From contig JAQUVX010000006.1 in NCBI GenBank assembly GCA_028693165.1, positions 62,001-126,000 on the forward strand: a DNA stretch of 64,000 nucleotides. The letters are read 5' to 3'. Each line of letters begins with the position of its first letter. Positions within the stretch are counted from its first letter, which is position 1. The notes below the pieces were generated by a model that saw only the letters and a list, made by a program, of their open reading frames with translations, was not told where the DNA came from and made no database searches. Positions 1 through 7,857 of the stretch are shown here, in pieces. Origin of the DNA: Lachnospiraceae bacterium. GTDB lineage: Bacteria; Bacillota; Clostridia; Lachnospirales; Lachnospiraceae. Both the position numbers and the translations under genes were made by a program.

Positions 1-199
1 TTCGTGCATTGGTATTGGTCAGCGGCAGTGCGTGCAGTTTTTCTTCCAGGGCGCTCCATTCGGTATTTTCATAGACAAATAAACAGCCATCGAGTCCCTT
101 CGTTACGACGAACTCTTCCCCCAGCTGCTCTCTGAATTTGGAAGGGACAATCAATCTGCCCTTCGCATCTACCGTATGATTATACTCACCCATGAACAT
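1..199 (-). CDS. mraZ: Transcriptional regulator MraZ (N-terminal part, cut by window edge)
   Basis: MraZ is the DNA-binding regulator encoded first in the division and cell-wall (dcw) cluster. It forms a ring of AbrB-like SpoVT folds that binds repeated boxes in its own promoter. The visible 66 codons start [16 protein letters not shown] and continue with [16 protein letters not shown], which match the first MraZ repeat closely. The start is ATG at 199. The gene runs off the left edge, so rsmH and the rest of the dcw cluster should lie beyond position 1. Autoregulation is supported by the box array immediately upstream. Confidence 0.95.
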   Translation of the reverse strand, partial: MFMGEYNHTVDAKGRLIVPSKFREQLGEEFVVTKGLDGCLFVYENTEWSALEEKLHALPLTNTNAR

Positions 200-223
200 A
201 CGTATCACCCGCTACCCTATCAC

Positions 224-270
224 GCCACCTTAGCACCATTATCTACCACTTTGTTCCACTTCCTACCACT
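224..270 (-). promoter_or_regulatory. MraZ operator: five 10-bp phased boxes
   Basis: Read on the minus strand, GTGG-type boxes recur every 10 bp: AAGTGGTAGG, AAGTGGAACA, AAGTGGTAGA, TAATGGTGCT, AAGGTGGCG. This is the known layout of MraZ operators, with one box per helical turn. It lies between the mraZ promoter and its start codon. Confidence 0.85.
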
Positions 271-279
271 TGTACACTC

Positions 280-308
280 ATTTTAGTACATCCGTAAGAA
301 AATAGCAA
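280..308 (-). promoter_or_regulatory. SigA-type promoter of mraZ
   Basis: On the minus strand, TTGCTA (303-308) and TAAAAT (280-285) are separated by 17 bp, directly upstream of the MraZ boxes. Confidence 0.7.
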
Positions 309-324
309 GGAATTTTAAATAAAA

Positions 325-368
325 AAACACAAAAAAACAAGGCAGCCGCAAGGTTTTTGCGACTGCCT
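325..368 (-). terminator. Rho-independent terminator of the lgt operon
   Basis: On the minus strand the inverted repeat GGCAGTCGCAA / TTGCGGCTGCC is followed by TTGTTTTTTTG. It lies just after the Spo0E-like gene and upstream of the mraZ promoter. Confidence 0.85.
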
Positions 369-385
369 CCAGATTATGTATCTTC

Positions 386-541
386 TTAAAATCCGGCTAC
401 AACATATTGTTCGATCAACTGATCCAGTTTTACACTGTTCTCATAAATTTCTTCGTAGTGTTCCTTCTTTTCAATGCTGGTATTCAGTTTATATCTTGCT
501 GTCTCAATTTTTTTCATCAATTCTTCTTTTGAAGTTCTCAT
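386..541 (-). CDS. Spo0E-like aspartyl-phosphate phosphatase
   Basis: A 51-residue protein. Spo0E-family peptides dephosphorylate Spo0A~P or related response regulators and so delay sporulation. The C-terminal part carries the family signature SVKLDQLIEQYV, with the Leu-Asp pair that defines these helical hairpins, and the length is normal for the family. ATG at 541 lies 9 nt after an AAGGAG site; a second ATG at 547 is too close to it. The gene follows lgt by 13 bp and ends before a terminator, so the two are probably co-transcribed. The family is clear; its target here cannot be told. Confidence 0.8.
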   Translation of the reverse strand: MRTSKEELMKKIETARYKLNTSIEKKEHYEEIYENSVKLDQLIEQYVVAGF

Positions 542-554
542 TTCCATCTTCTCC

Positions 555-1427
555 TTATGTTGATTTTTCAAGTTTATGCAGGTTTCTGTGCCGCAAAAGG
601 AGCATGACTGCCGCCGCCAGCATGAGCACCAGTGACAAGGCCTGTGACACCGGAATTCCCGTTCCAAACAAAATAAGCTGATCTGTGCGCAGTCCCTCAA
701 TCCAGAAGCGTCCCGCACCATAACCCAACAGATAGATCCACAACATCTCACCGTCAAACTTCTTGCGTTTGCGGTACCAGAGCATAAAACACAAAAGTCC
801 CAGATTCCAGAGCGATTCATACAAAAAGGTCGGATGTACCTGGATATATTCCACACCATCAGCCACAATGCTGTGACTGAGCACATCTGCATTCAGCATA
901 TTCTCATTGACCAGCGCCCGGCGGATCCGCATGGCAAACAGGCTGTCCGTATAACCGCCAAATGCCTCGCAGTTAAAAAAGTTGCCCCATCGTCCAATGA
1001 TCTGTCCCGCTACAAGTCCCAGAACCCCCGTGTCCGCCATCGAAAAGAAGGACACCTTCTTGATGCGCGTATAGACAATCATCGTCAGAACCGCAGCGAT
1101 CACGCCTCCGTAAATAGCCAGGCCGCCTGCCCTTAAATTGAAAATCTGCATTAAATTTTCCTTATAGTAGTCCCACTCAAATACTACATAATAGATTCTC
1201 GCCCCGATGATGGAACACACAATCCCATACAAAGCAAAATCCATATAAAGCTCCGGGTCCTGACCTCTTCGCTTCGCATCGGACTGCGCGATCCAGATGC
1301 CTGCAAGCATTCCAAGCCCGATTATGATTCCGTAGTATGCAATTCGGAATCCAAACACCGAAACACTGTTTCGCAAATGCTGTATCGCGATACCCAGATG
1401 TACGAAACTGATATCCGCTCCCTCCAT
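555..1427 (-). CDS. lgt: Prolipoprotein diacylglyceryl transferase
   Basis: Lgt (290 aa) transfers diacylglycerol from phosphatidylglycerol to the lipobox cysteine of prelipoproteins in the cytoplasmic membrane. Seven or so hydrophobic segments are visible. Family motifs are present: GRWGNFFNCEAFGG around residue 145, HPTFLYES around 198, and GAGRFWIEGLRTD near 237. The ATG at 1427 is preceded by AAAGGAG. One substrate in this window is the MetQ lipoprotein. It leads a two-gene unit with the Spo0E-like gene. Confidence 0.97.
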   Translation of the reverse strand: MEGADISFVHLGIAIQHLRNSVSVFGFRIAYYGIIIGLGMLAGIWIAQSDAKRRGQDPELYMDFALYGIVCSIIGARIYYVVFEWDYYKENLMQIFNLRAGGLAIYGGVIAAVLTMIVYTRIKKVSFFSMADTGVLGLVAGQIIGRWGNFFNCEAFGGYTDSLFAMRIRRALVNENMLNADVLSHSIVADGVEYIQVHPTFLYESLWNLGLLCFMLWYRKRKKFDGEMLWIYLLGYGAGRFWIEGLRTDQLILFGTGIPVSQALSLVLMLAAAVMLLLRHRNLHKLEKST

Positions 1428-1456
1428 GATTTATATCTCCTTTCGATGTTAATCAC

Positions 1457-1485
1457 ATTTTACCGCCAAGATACCCGAAAATCAA
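1457..1485 (-). promoter_or_regulatory. Promoter of lgt
   Basis: On the minus strand, TTGATT (1480-1485), a 17-bp spacer and TAAAAT (1457-1462), about 30 bp upstream of the lgt start. Confidence 0.65.
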
Positions 1486-1538
1486 ACAAATTCGTCCGAC
1501 TAATGTTGACAGGATTCGACAAAAACGGGTATTTGGTC

Positions 1539-1567
1539 TTTTCATTGCGTAGATTCTATGCTACAAT
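1539..1567 (+). promoter_or_regulatory. Probable promoter of ychF
   Basis: TTTTCA (1539-1544), 17 bp, TACAAT (1562-1567). A TTGACA at 1506-1511 with TATTTG 18 bp on is a second candidate. Confidence 0.5.
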
Positions 1568-1630
1568 TAATCCGCATGAAAATCAAGTACAAATTTCATC
1601 CAAACTTCAAAGAACAGGAAGGTAACCGAT

Positions 1631-2728
1631 ATGAAATTAGGTATTGTGGGGCTGCCAAACGTTGGCAAAAGTACCCTGTTTAACTCTCTGACCAAGGCCG
1701 GCGCCGAGTCCGCCAACTATCCGTTCTGTACCATAGATCCGAATGTAGGTGTCGTTCCGGTTCCGGACCGCCGCCTCAAGCTGCTGGGAGATCTGTATCA
1801 TTCCAAGAAGGTGACCCCGGCCGTGATCGAATTTGTCGATATTGCAGGGCTGGTAAAGGGCGCTTCCAAGGGCGAAGGTCTGGGCAACCAGTTCCTTGCC
1901 AACATCCGCGAGGTGGACGCGATCGTTCATGTCGTCCGCTGCTTCGAGGATCCGAACGTCATCCACGTGGAGGGAAGCGTGGATCCGCTGCGTGACATCG
2001 AGACGATCAATCTGGAGCTGATCTTCTCCGATCTGGAGATTCTGGAACGCCGGATTGCCAAGACCGCAAAATCCGCCAACAATGACAAGGCTCTTGCAAA
2101 GGAGCTGGTCGTCTTAAAAGAGCTGAAAGCGATTCTCGAGGAAGGCCGGATGGCCTGCACCTATGAGAATGACGATGAGGACGTAATGGCATTTGTCAAT
2201 TCGCTGACGCTCTTAACCTGCAAGCCGGTCATCTTTGCCGCCAACGTGGGCGAGGACGATCTGGCCGGGGACGGTGCATCGAATCCGCATGTCGCTGCTG
2301 TTCGCTCCTATGCCGCCGAGAACCATTCCGAAGTGTTCGTCATCTGCGCACAGATTGAGCAGGAGATCGCCGAGCTGGACGACGACGAAAAGCAGGAATA
2401 CCTGGAAGCCCTGGGCCTCACCGAATCCGGTCTGGACAAACTGATCGCCGCAAGCTATCGCCTGCTGGGTCTGATCAGCTATCTGACCTCCGGCGAGGAC
2501 GAGACCCGCGCCTGGACCATCAAGGTCGGCACGAAGGCTCCCCAGGCCGCAGGCAAGATCCACACCGACTTTGAGCGTGGCTTCATCCGCGCCGAGGTGG
2601 TCAACTATCAGGATCTGCTGGACTGCCAGACTTACGCCAAGGCGAAGGAAAAAGGGCTGGTGGGACTGGAAGGAAAAGATTATGTCGTGAAAGACGGAGA
2701 TGTGATTTTATTCCGGTTTAATGTGTAA
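1631..2728 (+). CDS. ychF: Redox-regulated ATPase/GTPase YchF (OLA1 family)
   Basis: A 365-residue universally conserved Obg-family P-loop protein that prefers ATP, binds ribosomes and takes part in translation and oxidative-stress responses. Walker A is GLPNVGKS (residues 7-14), the G3 region reads [16 protein letters not shown] near 69-84, and the C-terminal TGS domain ends [12 protein letters not shown]. The start is ATG at 1631 behind AGGAAGGT. It is transcribed alone, divergently from lgt, and ends at a strong bidirectional terminator. Confidence 0.97.
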   Translation: MKLGIVGLPNVGKSTLFNSLTKAGAESANYPFCTIDPNVGVVPVPDRRLKLLGDLYHSKKVTPAVIEFVDIAGLVKGASKGEGLGNQFLANIREVDAIVHVVRCFEDPNVIHVEGSVDPLRDIETINLELIFSDLEILERRIAKTAKSANNDKALAKELVVLKELKAILEEGRMACTYENDDEDVMAFVNSLTLLTCKPVIFAANVGEDDLAGDGASNPHVAAVRSYAAENHSEVFVICAQIEQEIAELDDDEKQEYLEALGLTESGLDKLIAASYRLLGLISYLTSGEDETRAWTIKVGTKAPQAAGKIHTDFERGFIRAEVVNYQDLLDCQTYAKAKEKGLVGLEGKDYVVKDGDVILFRFNV

Positions 2729-2741
2729 TCCAAAATCGATT

Positions 2742-2800
2742 TGCAAACGAAAAACGGGCGGAGACTTTATGATGAGTCTCTGCCCGTTTTTTTCGTTTGC
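2742..2800. terminator. Bidirectional terminator between ychF and lysA
   Basis: A long inverted repeat: AACGGGC-GGAGACT / AGTCTC-TGCCCGTT, with outer arms GCAAACGAAA / TTTCGTTTGC and an A tract on one side and a T tract on the other. It can stop transcription from both converging genes. Confidence 0.92.
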
Positions 2801-2816
2801 ATATCTTTCAGGGAGC

Positions 2817-4085
2817 TTATAAATATTTCTTCATCATCGGACACAGATCCAATGTGGCGAAGTAATCCTGCGGCGTTTCGGCGCGGCGGATCATCTGGAC
2901 GGAACCGTCTTCCTTCAGCAGAAGCTCCGCGGACTTCAGCTTGCCGTTGTAGTTGTAGCCCATGGAAAAGCCGTGGGCACCGGTGTCATGAATGACCAGC
3001 AGATCGCCCTTGTCGATGGCCGGAAGCATCCGGTCGATGGCAAATTTGTCGTTGTTCTCACACAGAGAACCGACGATGTCGTATTTATGGTCACACGGCG
3101 CATCTTCCTTGCCCGCAACGGTGATGTGGTGATAAGCTCCGTACATCGCCGGGCGCATCAGGTTGACGGCACAGGCATCCACGCCGATGTATTCCTTGTG
3201 GGTGTGCTTCTCATGAATGGCCTTCGTCACCAGACAGCCATACGGCCCCATCATAAAGCGGCCCAGCTCGGTGTAGATTGCCACGTCGCCCATGCCGGCT
3301 GCTCCCAGAACCTCATCGTATACCTTGTGTACCCCTTCGCCGATCGCCATGATATCGTTCGGGGTCTGATCCGGGCGATACGGGATTCCGATTCCGCCCG
3401 ACAGGTTGATGAATTTGATGTGCACACCGGTCTCCTCCTGCAGCTGTACCGCAAGCTCAAACAGGATCTTCGCCAGCATCGGATAATACTCATTGGTCAC
3501 CGTATTGCTCGCGAGGAATGCGTGAATGCCGAACTCCTCTGCGCCCTTGGCTTTGAGGATCTTGAAGGCCTCGAAAATCTGCTCCGTCGTCATGCCGTAC
3601 TTGGCATCTCCCGGATTGTCCATGATATCATTGCTGATCTTGAACAATCCACCCGGATTGTAGCGGCAGCAGATTGTCTTGGGGATGTAGCCCAACGTCT
3701 GCTCCACACAGTCGATGTGGGTAATGTCATCCAGATTGATGATCGCCCCCAGATCCTCCGCCAGCTGAAACTCAGAAAGCGGTGTGTCATTGGACGAAAA
3801 CATGATGTCGTGTCCCTTAAATCCGGCGGCATCGGACATCATCAGCTCCGTGTCGGAGGAACAATCCGTTCCGCAGCCATACTCCTTCAAAATCTGAAGC
3901 AGGTATGGATTCGGGGTCGCCTTTACCGCAAAATATTCTTTGTATCCCCTGTTCCAGGCAAACGCGTCCTTTAACTTCTGCGCATTCTCCCGGATGCCCT
4001 TCTCGTCATACAAATGAAACGGCGTCGGGTAAGTTTTTATCAGCTCATCTAATTGTGCTTTTGTAACAAATGGTCTTTTCTCCAT
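2817..4085 (-). CDS. lysA: Diaminopimelate decarboxylase
   Basis: LysA (422 aa) is a fold-type III PLP enzyme that decarboxylates meso-diaminopimelate to L-lysine. The N-terminal barrel holds the PLP lysine in YFAVKATPNP (K55), a glycine-rich phosphate site NLSGGIGIPY, and the substrate motif ELGRFMMGPYG. The C-terminal barrel has DACAVNLMRPAMYGAYHHI and HDTGAHGFSMGYNYNG. GAGG lies before the ATG at 4085. The gene sits alone between the ychF terminator and a hairpin-rich spacer; no lysine riboswitch is visible upstream. Confidence 0.95.
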   Translation of the reverse strand: MEKRPFVTKAQLDELIKTYPTPFHLYDEKGIRENAQKLKDAFAWNRGYKEYFAVKATPNPYLLQILKEYGCGTDCSSDTELMMSDAAGFKGHDIMFSSNDTPLSEFQLAEDLGAIINLDDITHIDCVEQTLGYIPKTICCRYNPGGLFKISNDIMDNPGDAKYGMTTEQIFEAFKILKAKGAEEFGIHAFLASNTVTNEYYPMLAKILFELAVQLQEETGVHIKFINLSGGIGIPYRPDQTPNDIMAIGEGVHKVYDEVLGAAGMGDVAIYTELGRFMMGPYGCLVTKAIHEKHTHKEYIGVDACAVNLMRPAMYGAYHHITVAGKEDAPCDHKYDIVGSLCENNDKFAIDRMLPAIDKGDLLVIHDTGAHGFSMGYNYNGKLKSAELLLKEDGSVQMIRRAETPQDYFATLDLCPMMKKYL

Positions 4086-4131
4086 GTTTTTTTCCTCTCA
4101 ATCGCAATAATCTGAATATTCCTAAGAACAA

Positions 4132-4250
4132 AGAGTCCGGCTTGCCGGACTCTCGCGCCGGAGCGCGGTCGCTTCAGCGGCCATCTTCCTTAGCGCGGAG
4201 TGCGCATCCCCCGGAGGGTTATTGGATCATAGGACGTAATTTCCTATGAT
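4132..4250. repeat. Multi-hairpin intergenic element
   Basis: Five adjacent self-complementary units occupy the pyk-lysA spacer: AGAGTCCGGC/GCCGGACTCT (4132-4153, perfect), GCGC-CGGA-GCGC, GGTCGCT/AGCGGCC, GCGC-GGAGT-GCGC, and ATCATAGGA/TCCTATGAT (4226-4250, perfect). It contains no reading frame. It looks like a compact dispersed palindromic element or a structured RNA; no second copy is in this window. Confidence 0.6.
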
Positions 4251-4253
4251 TCA

Positions 4254-4306
4254 AGAAAAAGCCTGAATGGGCTGCAATCGCTATGATTGTAACCCACATC
4301 AGACTT
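4254..4306 (-). terminator. Terminator of the corA-pyk operon
   Basis: On the minus strand, AGTCTGATGTGGGTTACAATC and GATTGCAGCCCATTCAGGC form a long imperfect stem followed by TTTTTC, about 35 bp after the pyk stop. Confidence 0.85.
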
Positions 4307-4340
4307 CTTTGTCCAGTTCTTTATATCATATTATAAAGGT

Positions 4341-5777
4341 TTAGTCAACTATTACCACACGCATAATATTGGTGTGGGTTGCCGGCTCATGGCGGTTTGA
4401 CCTGGTCACGACACCCGCCGTCACGACTACCAGATCACCTTCCTCGATCACGGCTTTTTCCTTCAGCATATCGAGAGAAGATTCGATCAGCAGGTCGGTG
4501 GACTCTGCACGTTTTGCCTGATATGGCTTCACGCCCCAATAGATCTGCATCTGGCGAACCGAGGATGCGCTCGGAGAAAGACCGATCACCTGTGCGCCCG
4601 GTCTCCACTTGGACAGCAGGCGTGCCGTAAAGCCGCTGATCGTCGGTGCGACAATCGCTTTGGCTTTCAGATCATGTGCCGTCGACACGGAGGAATAGCA
4701 CACTGCGTTGGAAATGTTGCGCTCATTCTCCGCGGATACCTTGCGCTGGCGATATGCGCCGTAATCCAGATACCCTTCCGAAGCCTCACAGATCTGCGCC
4801 ATCATCTTCAGCGCATCAACCGGATACTTGCCCATAGCGGTCTCGCCGGAAAGCATCACCGCATCGGTGCCGTCGTACACGGCATTGGCAACGTCGGTCA
4901 CCTCTGCCCGGGTCGGTCTCGGATTGCGGATCATGGAATCCAGCATCTGGGTTGCCGTGATAACCGGCTTGCAGGCCAGATTGCATTTGCGGATGATCGT
5001 CTTTTGAATGTGCGGAACTTCCTCTGCCGGAATCTCCACGCCCATGTCGCCGCGGGCTACCATGATGCCGTCGCTGACTTCGATGATGGAATCCAGATTC
5101 TCGATGCCCTCCGCGTTCTCGATCTTTGCAATAATCTGAATCGTGGAACCGGCCGCGTTTAAGATGTCGCGGATCTCCTCGACAGCATCTGCGGTGCGCA
5201 CAAAGGACGCGGCGATAAAGTCAAAGCCCTGTTCGATACCAAACTGAATGTCTGCTTTATCCTTATCGGTCAGTGCCGGAAGCTTGATCTTGACATTCGG
5301 TACATTGACCCCTTTTCTCATGCCCAGCTCGCCGCCGTTGATGACCTTGCAGACGATATCGGTACCCTTGACTTCCAGCACGGTCAGCTCGATCAGGCCA
5401 TCATCGATCAGAATCCGGTTGCCTGCGGTTACATCTTCATTCAGTCCGTCATAGTTGATGTGGCCGATCTGATCGTCGCCGATGATCTCGCGGGTCGTCA
5501 GGGTGTAGGTCTGTCCCTCCACCAGGGTTACCTTCTTCTCATCCTTCAGAAGTCCGGTACGAATCTCCGGGCCCTTGGTGTCCAGAAGTGCCGCAACCGG
5601 AATCCCCAGCTCTTCACGAAGCTCCTTTAACATATCCAGACGCGCCTTCTGCTCCTCGTAGTCTCCGTGGGAAAAATTGAAACGCGCAATATCCATGCCG
5701 TTCTCTATCAGTGCCTTCATGAGATTTCTGTCGTTGGTATTTGGTCCCATGGTACAGATGATCTTAGTTTTCTTCAT
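4341..5777 (-). CDS. pyk: Pyruvate kinase
   Basis: A 478-residue enzyme converting phosphoenolpyruvate and ADP to pyruvate and ATP, the last step of glycolysis. It starts MKKTKIICTMGPNTND and has the active-site helix IIAKIENAEGIENLD, the metal/PEP region DGIMVARGDMGVEIP and the MLSGETAMGKYP motif. The length fits the short form without the extra C-terminal PEP-utiliser domain of Bacillus enzymes. I chose ATG at 5777 because GGAGGTT precedes it; an ATG 15 nt upstream has no site. It is the last gene of corA / pseudo-rhomboid / pyk, 18 bp behind the membrane gene. Confidence 0.97.
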   Translation of the reverse strand: MKKTKIICTMGPNTNDRNLMKALIENGMDIARFNFSHGDYEEQKARLDMLKELREELGIPVAALLDTKGPEIRTGLLKDEKKVTLVEGQTYTLTTREIIGDDQIGHINYDGLNEDVTAGNRILIDDGLIELTVLEVKGTDIVCKVINGGELGMRKGVNVPNVKIKLPALTDKDKADIQFGIEQGFDFIAASFVRTADAVEEIRDILNAAGSTIQIIAKIENAEGIENLDSIIEVSDGIMVARGDMGVEIPAEEVPHIQKTIIRKCNLACKPVITATQMLDSMIRNPRPTRAEVTDVANAVYDGTDAVMLSGETAMGKYPVDALKMMAQICEASEGYLDYGAYRQRKVSAENERNISNAVCYSSVSTAHDLKAKAIVAPTISGFTARLLSKWRPGAQVIGLSPSASSVRQMQIYWGVKPYQAKRAESTDLLIESSLDMLKEKAVIEEGDLVVVTAGVVTRSNRHEPATHTNIMRVVIVD

Positions 5778-5795
5778 TAAAATAACCTCCAAGTT

Positions 5796-6650
5796 TTACT
5801 GTTGATTTGTATTCTTTGTGACATGTTGATGCGTATATAAATGATCCTGGCAATACTCATAATTGCCCTCACATTTGGAACAGTAACGGAATTCCAGATC
5901 CGCACCGTCCAGCTCGGTTCTGCCGCACACCGCACAGCGATGTCTGGTTTTGCCCGGAGCGATAATCTTGATATCCCGATTGAACTCTTTTCTTCGTTTG
6001 ATCTCCTTCGGCGCATAGCGTTTGAAGTTGTGCGTCAGAAGCAGGAACACGATGACGTTGGCAAGGGAGATCACGATCTCCACACGCGTGCTTAACGAGC
6101 CCACCGCGAAGCCGTACAGATACAGCGCGCATTCTGCCACCGCCAGCCATTTCGCTTTGATCGGCAGCACAAAAAACAGCAGAAACTCCGCATCCGGGAA
6201 ATAGATCGCAAACGCCAGAAAAATCGAGAAATTCAGGAAGCCTGTGGTCATCACGATCCACTCTCCAAACACCAGGTAAGCGACCAGCGCCGCCACAATC
6301 TGTCCCAAAACTCCCATAAAGAAAAACACATTAAACCGGAAAGCGCCCCAGATCCGCTCCAGCGTCTGACCCAGACTGTAATACATAAACAGGGCGATCA
6401 CCCCGAAAAACACGGACGTAAACACCATGCTTCCCAGCGCCGGCGGATAGATCAAAAATGTGACCATGCGCCAGATCTGCCCGTGAAGAATGGCCGCCGC
6501 ATCCAGACACAGGTAATTCCAGTAGATCGACGACATGCCCGGCATAACCTGCAGCACCAGTCCGATTCCGTACAGGATGACGATATAATACATCAGATTC
6601 GGAATCGCATACCTCTGGTACTTTCGTTCCAATTTTTTAAAAAAATCCAT
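5796..6650 (-). CDS. Rhomboid-fold membrane protein lacking catalytic residues, with C-terminal zinc-ribbon-like tail
   Basis: A 284-residue protein with about six hydrophobic segments arranged as in rhomboid/derlin proteins (residues roughly 15-215). A rhomboid-type first loop is visible (ILHGQIWRMVTFLIYPP), but the GxSG serine is replaced by MTTGFLNFSI and the last segment has no catalytic histidine. I therefore read it as an inactive rhomboid homologue. The soluble tail has Cys pairs (RCAVCGRTE and RYCSKCEGNYEYCQDH) that should bind zinc. It sits between corA and pyk. Role unknown; protein quality control or substrate escort is the guess for pseudo-rhomboids. Confidence 0.75.
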   Translation of the reverse strand: MDFFKKLERKYQRYAIPNLMYYIVILYGIGLVLQVMPGMSSIYWNYLCLDAAAILHGQIWRMVTFLIYPPALGSMVFTSVFFGVIALFMYYSLGQTLERIWGAFRFNVFFFMGVLGQIVAALVAYLVFGEWIVMTTGFLNFSIFLAFAIYFPDAEFLLFFVLPIKAKWLAVAECALYLYGFAVGSLSTRVEIVISLANVIVFLLLTHNFKRYAPKEIKRRKEFNRDIKIIAPGKTRHRCAVCGRTELDGADLEFRYCSKCEGNYEYCQDHLYTHQHVTKNTNQQ

Positions 6651-6683
6651 TTGTAATCCTCTCTTGATCTTCTTCTCTTATTC

Positions 6684-7625
6684 TCAGAACAGGTCCTTCT
6701 TGGAGAAAATCAGGGCAACCACACCAGCCAGTACCGCCGCAAATGCCAGTACGATCCAGAATCCATAAGGGTTCGTGGCAAACGGCATCCCCGCCGCGTT
6801 CACATTCATGCCGTAAAAGCTGGACACCATGGTCGGGATCGACAGCACGATCGTGATCGTCGCAAGGAATTTCATCACGATATTTAAGTTGTTGGAGATG
6901 ACGGAAGCGAACGCATCCATCGTTCCGCTCAAAATGCCGCTGTAAATATTAGCCATCTCGATGGCCTGCTTATTCTCAATGATAACATCCTCCAGAAGCT
7001 CGGTGTCCTCCGGATATTTCTTGATTCTCTCACTGCGCAGGAGTTTCTCAAGCACCACCTCGTTGGAACGGAGGGAGGTGGTAAAATACACCAGGCTCTT
7101 CTCCAGCTCCAGAAGTTCGATCAGCTCCCGGTTTCTCTGAGACTTGTGAAGCTCGCGCTCCACCACTTCGCTCTTCTTATCGATGATACGCAGATACTGT
7201 AAGAATAAGGATGCGTTCTTGTACAGGATCTGCAGGATGAACCGGGTTTTCATGTACGTGTGGAATTCCTTCACCCGTCCGTCCATAAAGGCCGTCAGCA
7301 CCGGAGTATCTTCCAGGCAGATGGTCACGATAATGTCATTGGTCATAATGATACCCATAGGAATCGTCACATACCAGTCTTTCTCGTTGCGTTCCTCAAT
7401 CATGGGGATATCCACCAATACCAGGCTGTAATTGTCCTCCATCTCAATACGGGAGCGTTCCTCTTCATCCAGAGGTGCTTTCAGATGATCCGGATCAATG
7501 GCGTACTGCTCTGCGATCTCCAATATCTCTGTGGCGGTCGGATTCGTCAGCGCAATCCAGCATCCGTTCTCTGCTTCGTTAATCTGATGGATCATTCCAT
7601 CTTCTGTTTTAAAAATACGAATCAT
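6684..7625 (-). CDS. corA: CorA-family divalent cation transporter
   Basis: A 313-residue CorA/2-TM-GxN channel for magnesium or similar cations. The large cytoplasmic helical funnel is followed by two C-terminal membrane helices. The signature YGMNVNAAG follows the first helix, and a basic tail (FSKKDLF) ends the protein. ATG at 7625 is preceded by AGGGAAGG. It leads the operon with the pseudo-rhomboid and pyk genes, from a near-consensus promoter. Confidence 0.93.
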   Translation of the reverse strand: MIRIFKTEDGMIHQINEAENGCWIALTNPTATEILEIAEQYAIDPDHLKAPLDEEERSRIEMEDNYSLVLVDIPMIEERNEKDWYVTIPMGIIMTNDIIVTICLEDTPVLTAFMDGRVKEFHTYMKTRFILQILYKNASLFLQYLRIIDKKSEVVERELHKSQRNRELIELLELEKSLVYFTTSLRSNEVVLEKLLRSERIKKYPEDTELLEDVIIENKQAIEMANIYSGILSGTMDAFASVISNNLNIVMKFLATITIVLSIPTMVSSFYGMNVNAAGMPFATNPYGFWIVLAFAAVLAGVVALIFSKKDLF

Positions 7626-7659
7626 ATCTTTTCCTTCCCTCTGCCTCTGTGACTTAACC

Positions 7660-7688
7660 ATTATAATTTCTGACTGTCCGTTTGTCAA
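7660..7688 (-). promoter_or_regulatory. Consensus SigA promoter of the corA operon
   Basis: On the minus strand TTGACA (7683-7688), exactly 17 bp, TATAAT (7660-7665): a full match to the vegetative consensus. Confidence 0.9.
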
Positions 7689-7762
7689 ACCTATTGATAC
7701 TCATTTTTAAAATCATACAGACTTTTCACGAATTCTTAACTATTTTTTTACGGCCTTGTAAA

Positions 7763-7824
7763 TTGTAATCTTCGAGGTTCTATGTTAAACTAAGACCGCA
7801 CACAAGGTAGTTATCTACCTTTTT
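7763..7824 (+). promoter_or_regulatory. Promoter and small leader hairpin of the activase gene
   Basis: TTGTAA (7763-7768), 17 bp, TAAACT (7786-7791) is a plausible promoter. Shortly downstream, AAGGTAG-TTAT-CTACCTT followed by TTT (7804-7824) is a terminator-like hairpin inside the transcript. The AGGAGG at 7831 is 21 nt from the ATG, with a small GGGA/TCCC stem in between, which could bring the two together. Confidence 0.45.
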
Positions 7825-7857
7825 ATAGTAAGGAGGCAGGGAGTTTTTCCCCTACAT

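Noticed and set aside
2973-3974. 333-codon open frame on the plus strand opposite lysA
   Set aside because: It is antisense to a clear LysA, has no ribosome site, and its composition follows from the codon bias of the minus-strand gene.
4086-4340. Lysine riboswitch upstream of lysA
   Set aside because: The stretch is a row of short independent hairpins, without the five-helix junction or conserved core of the L box.
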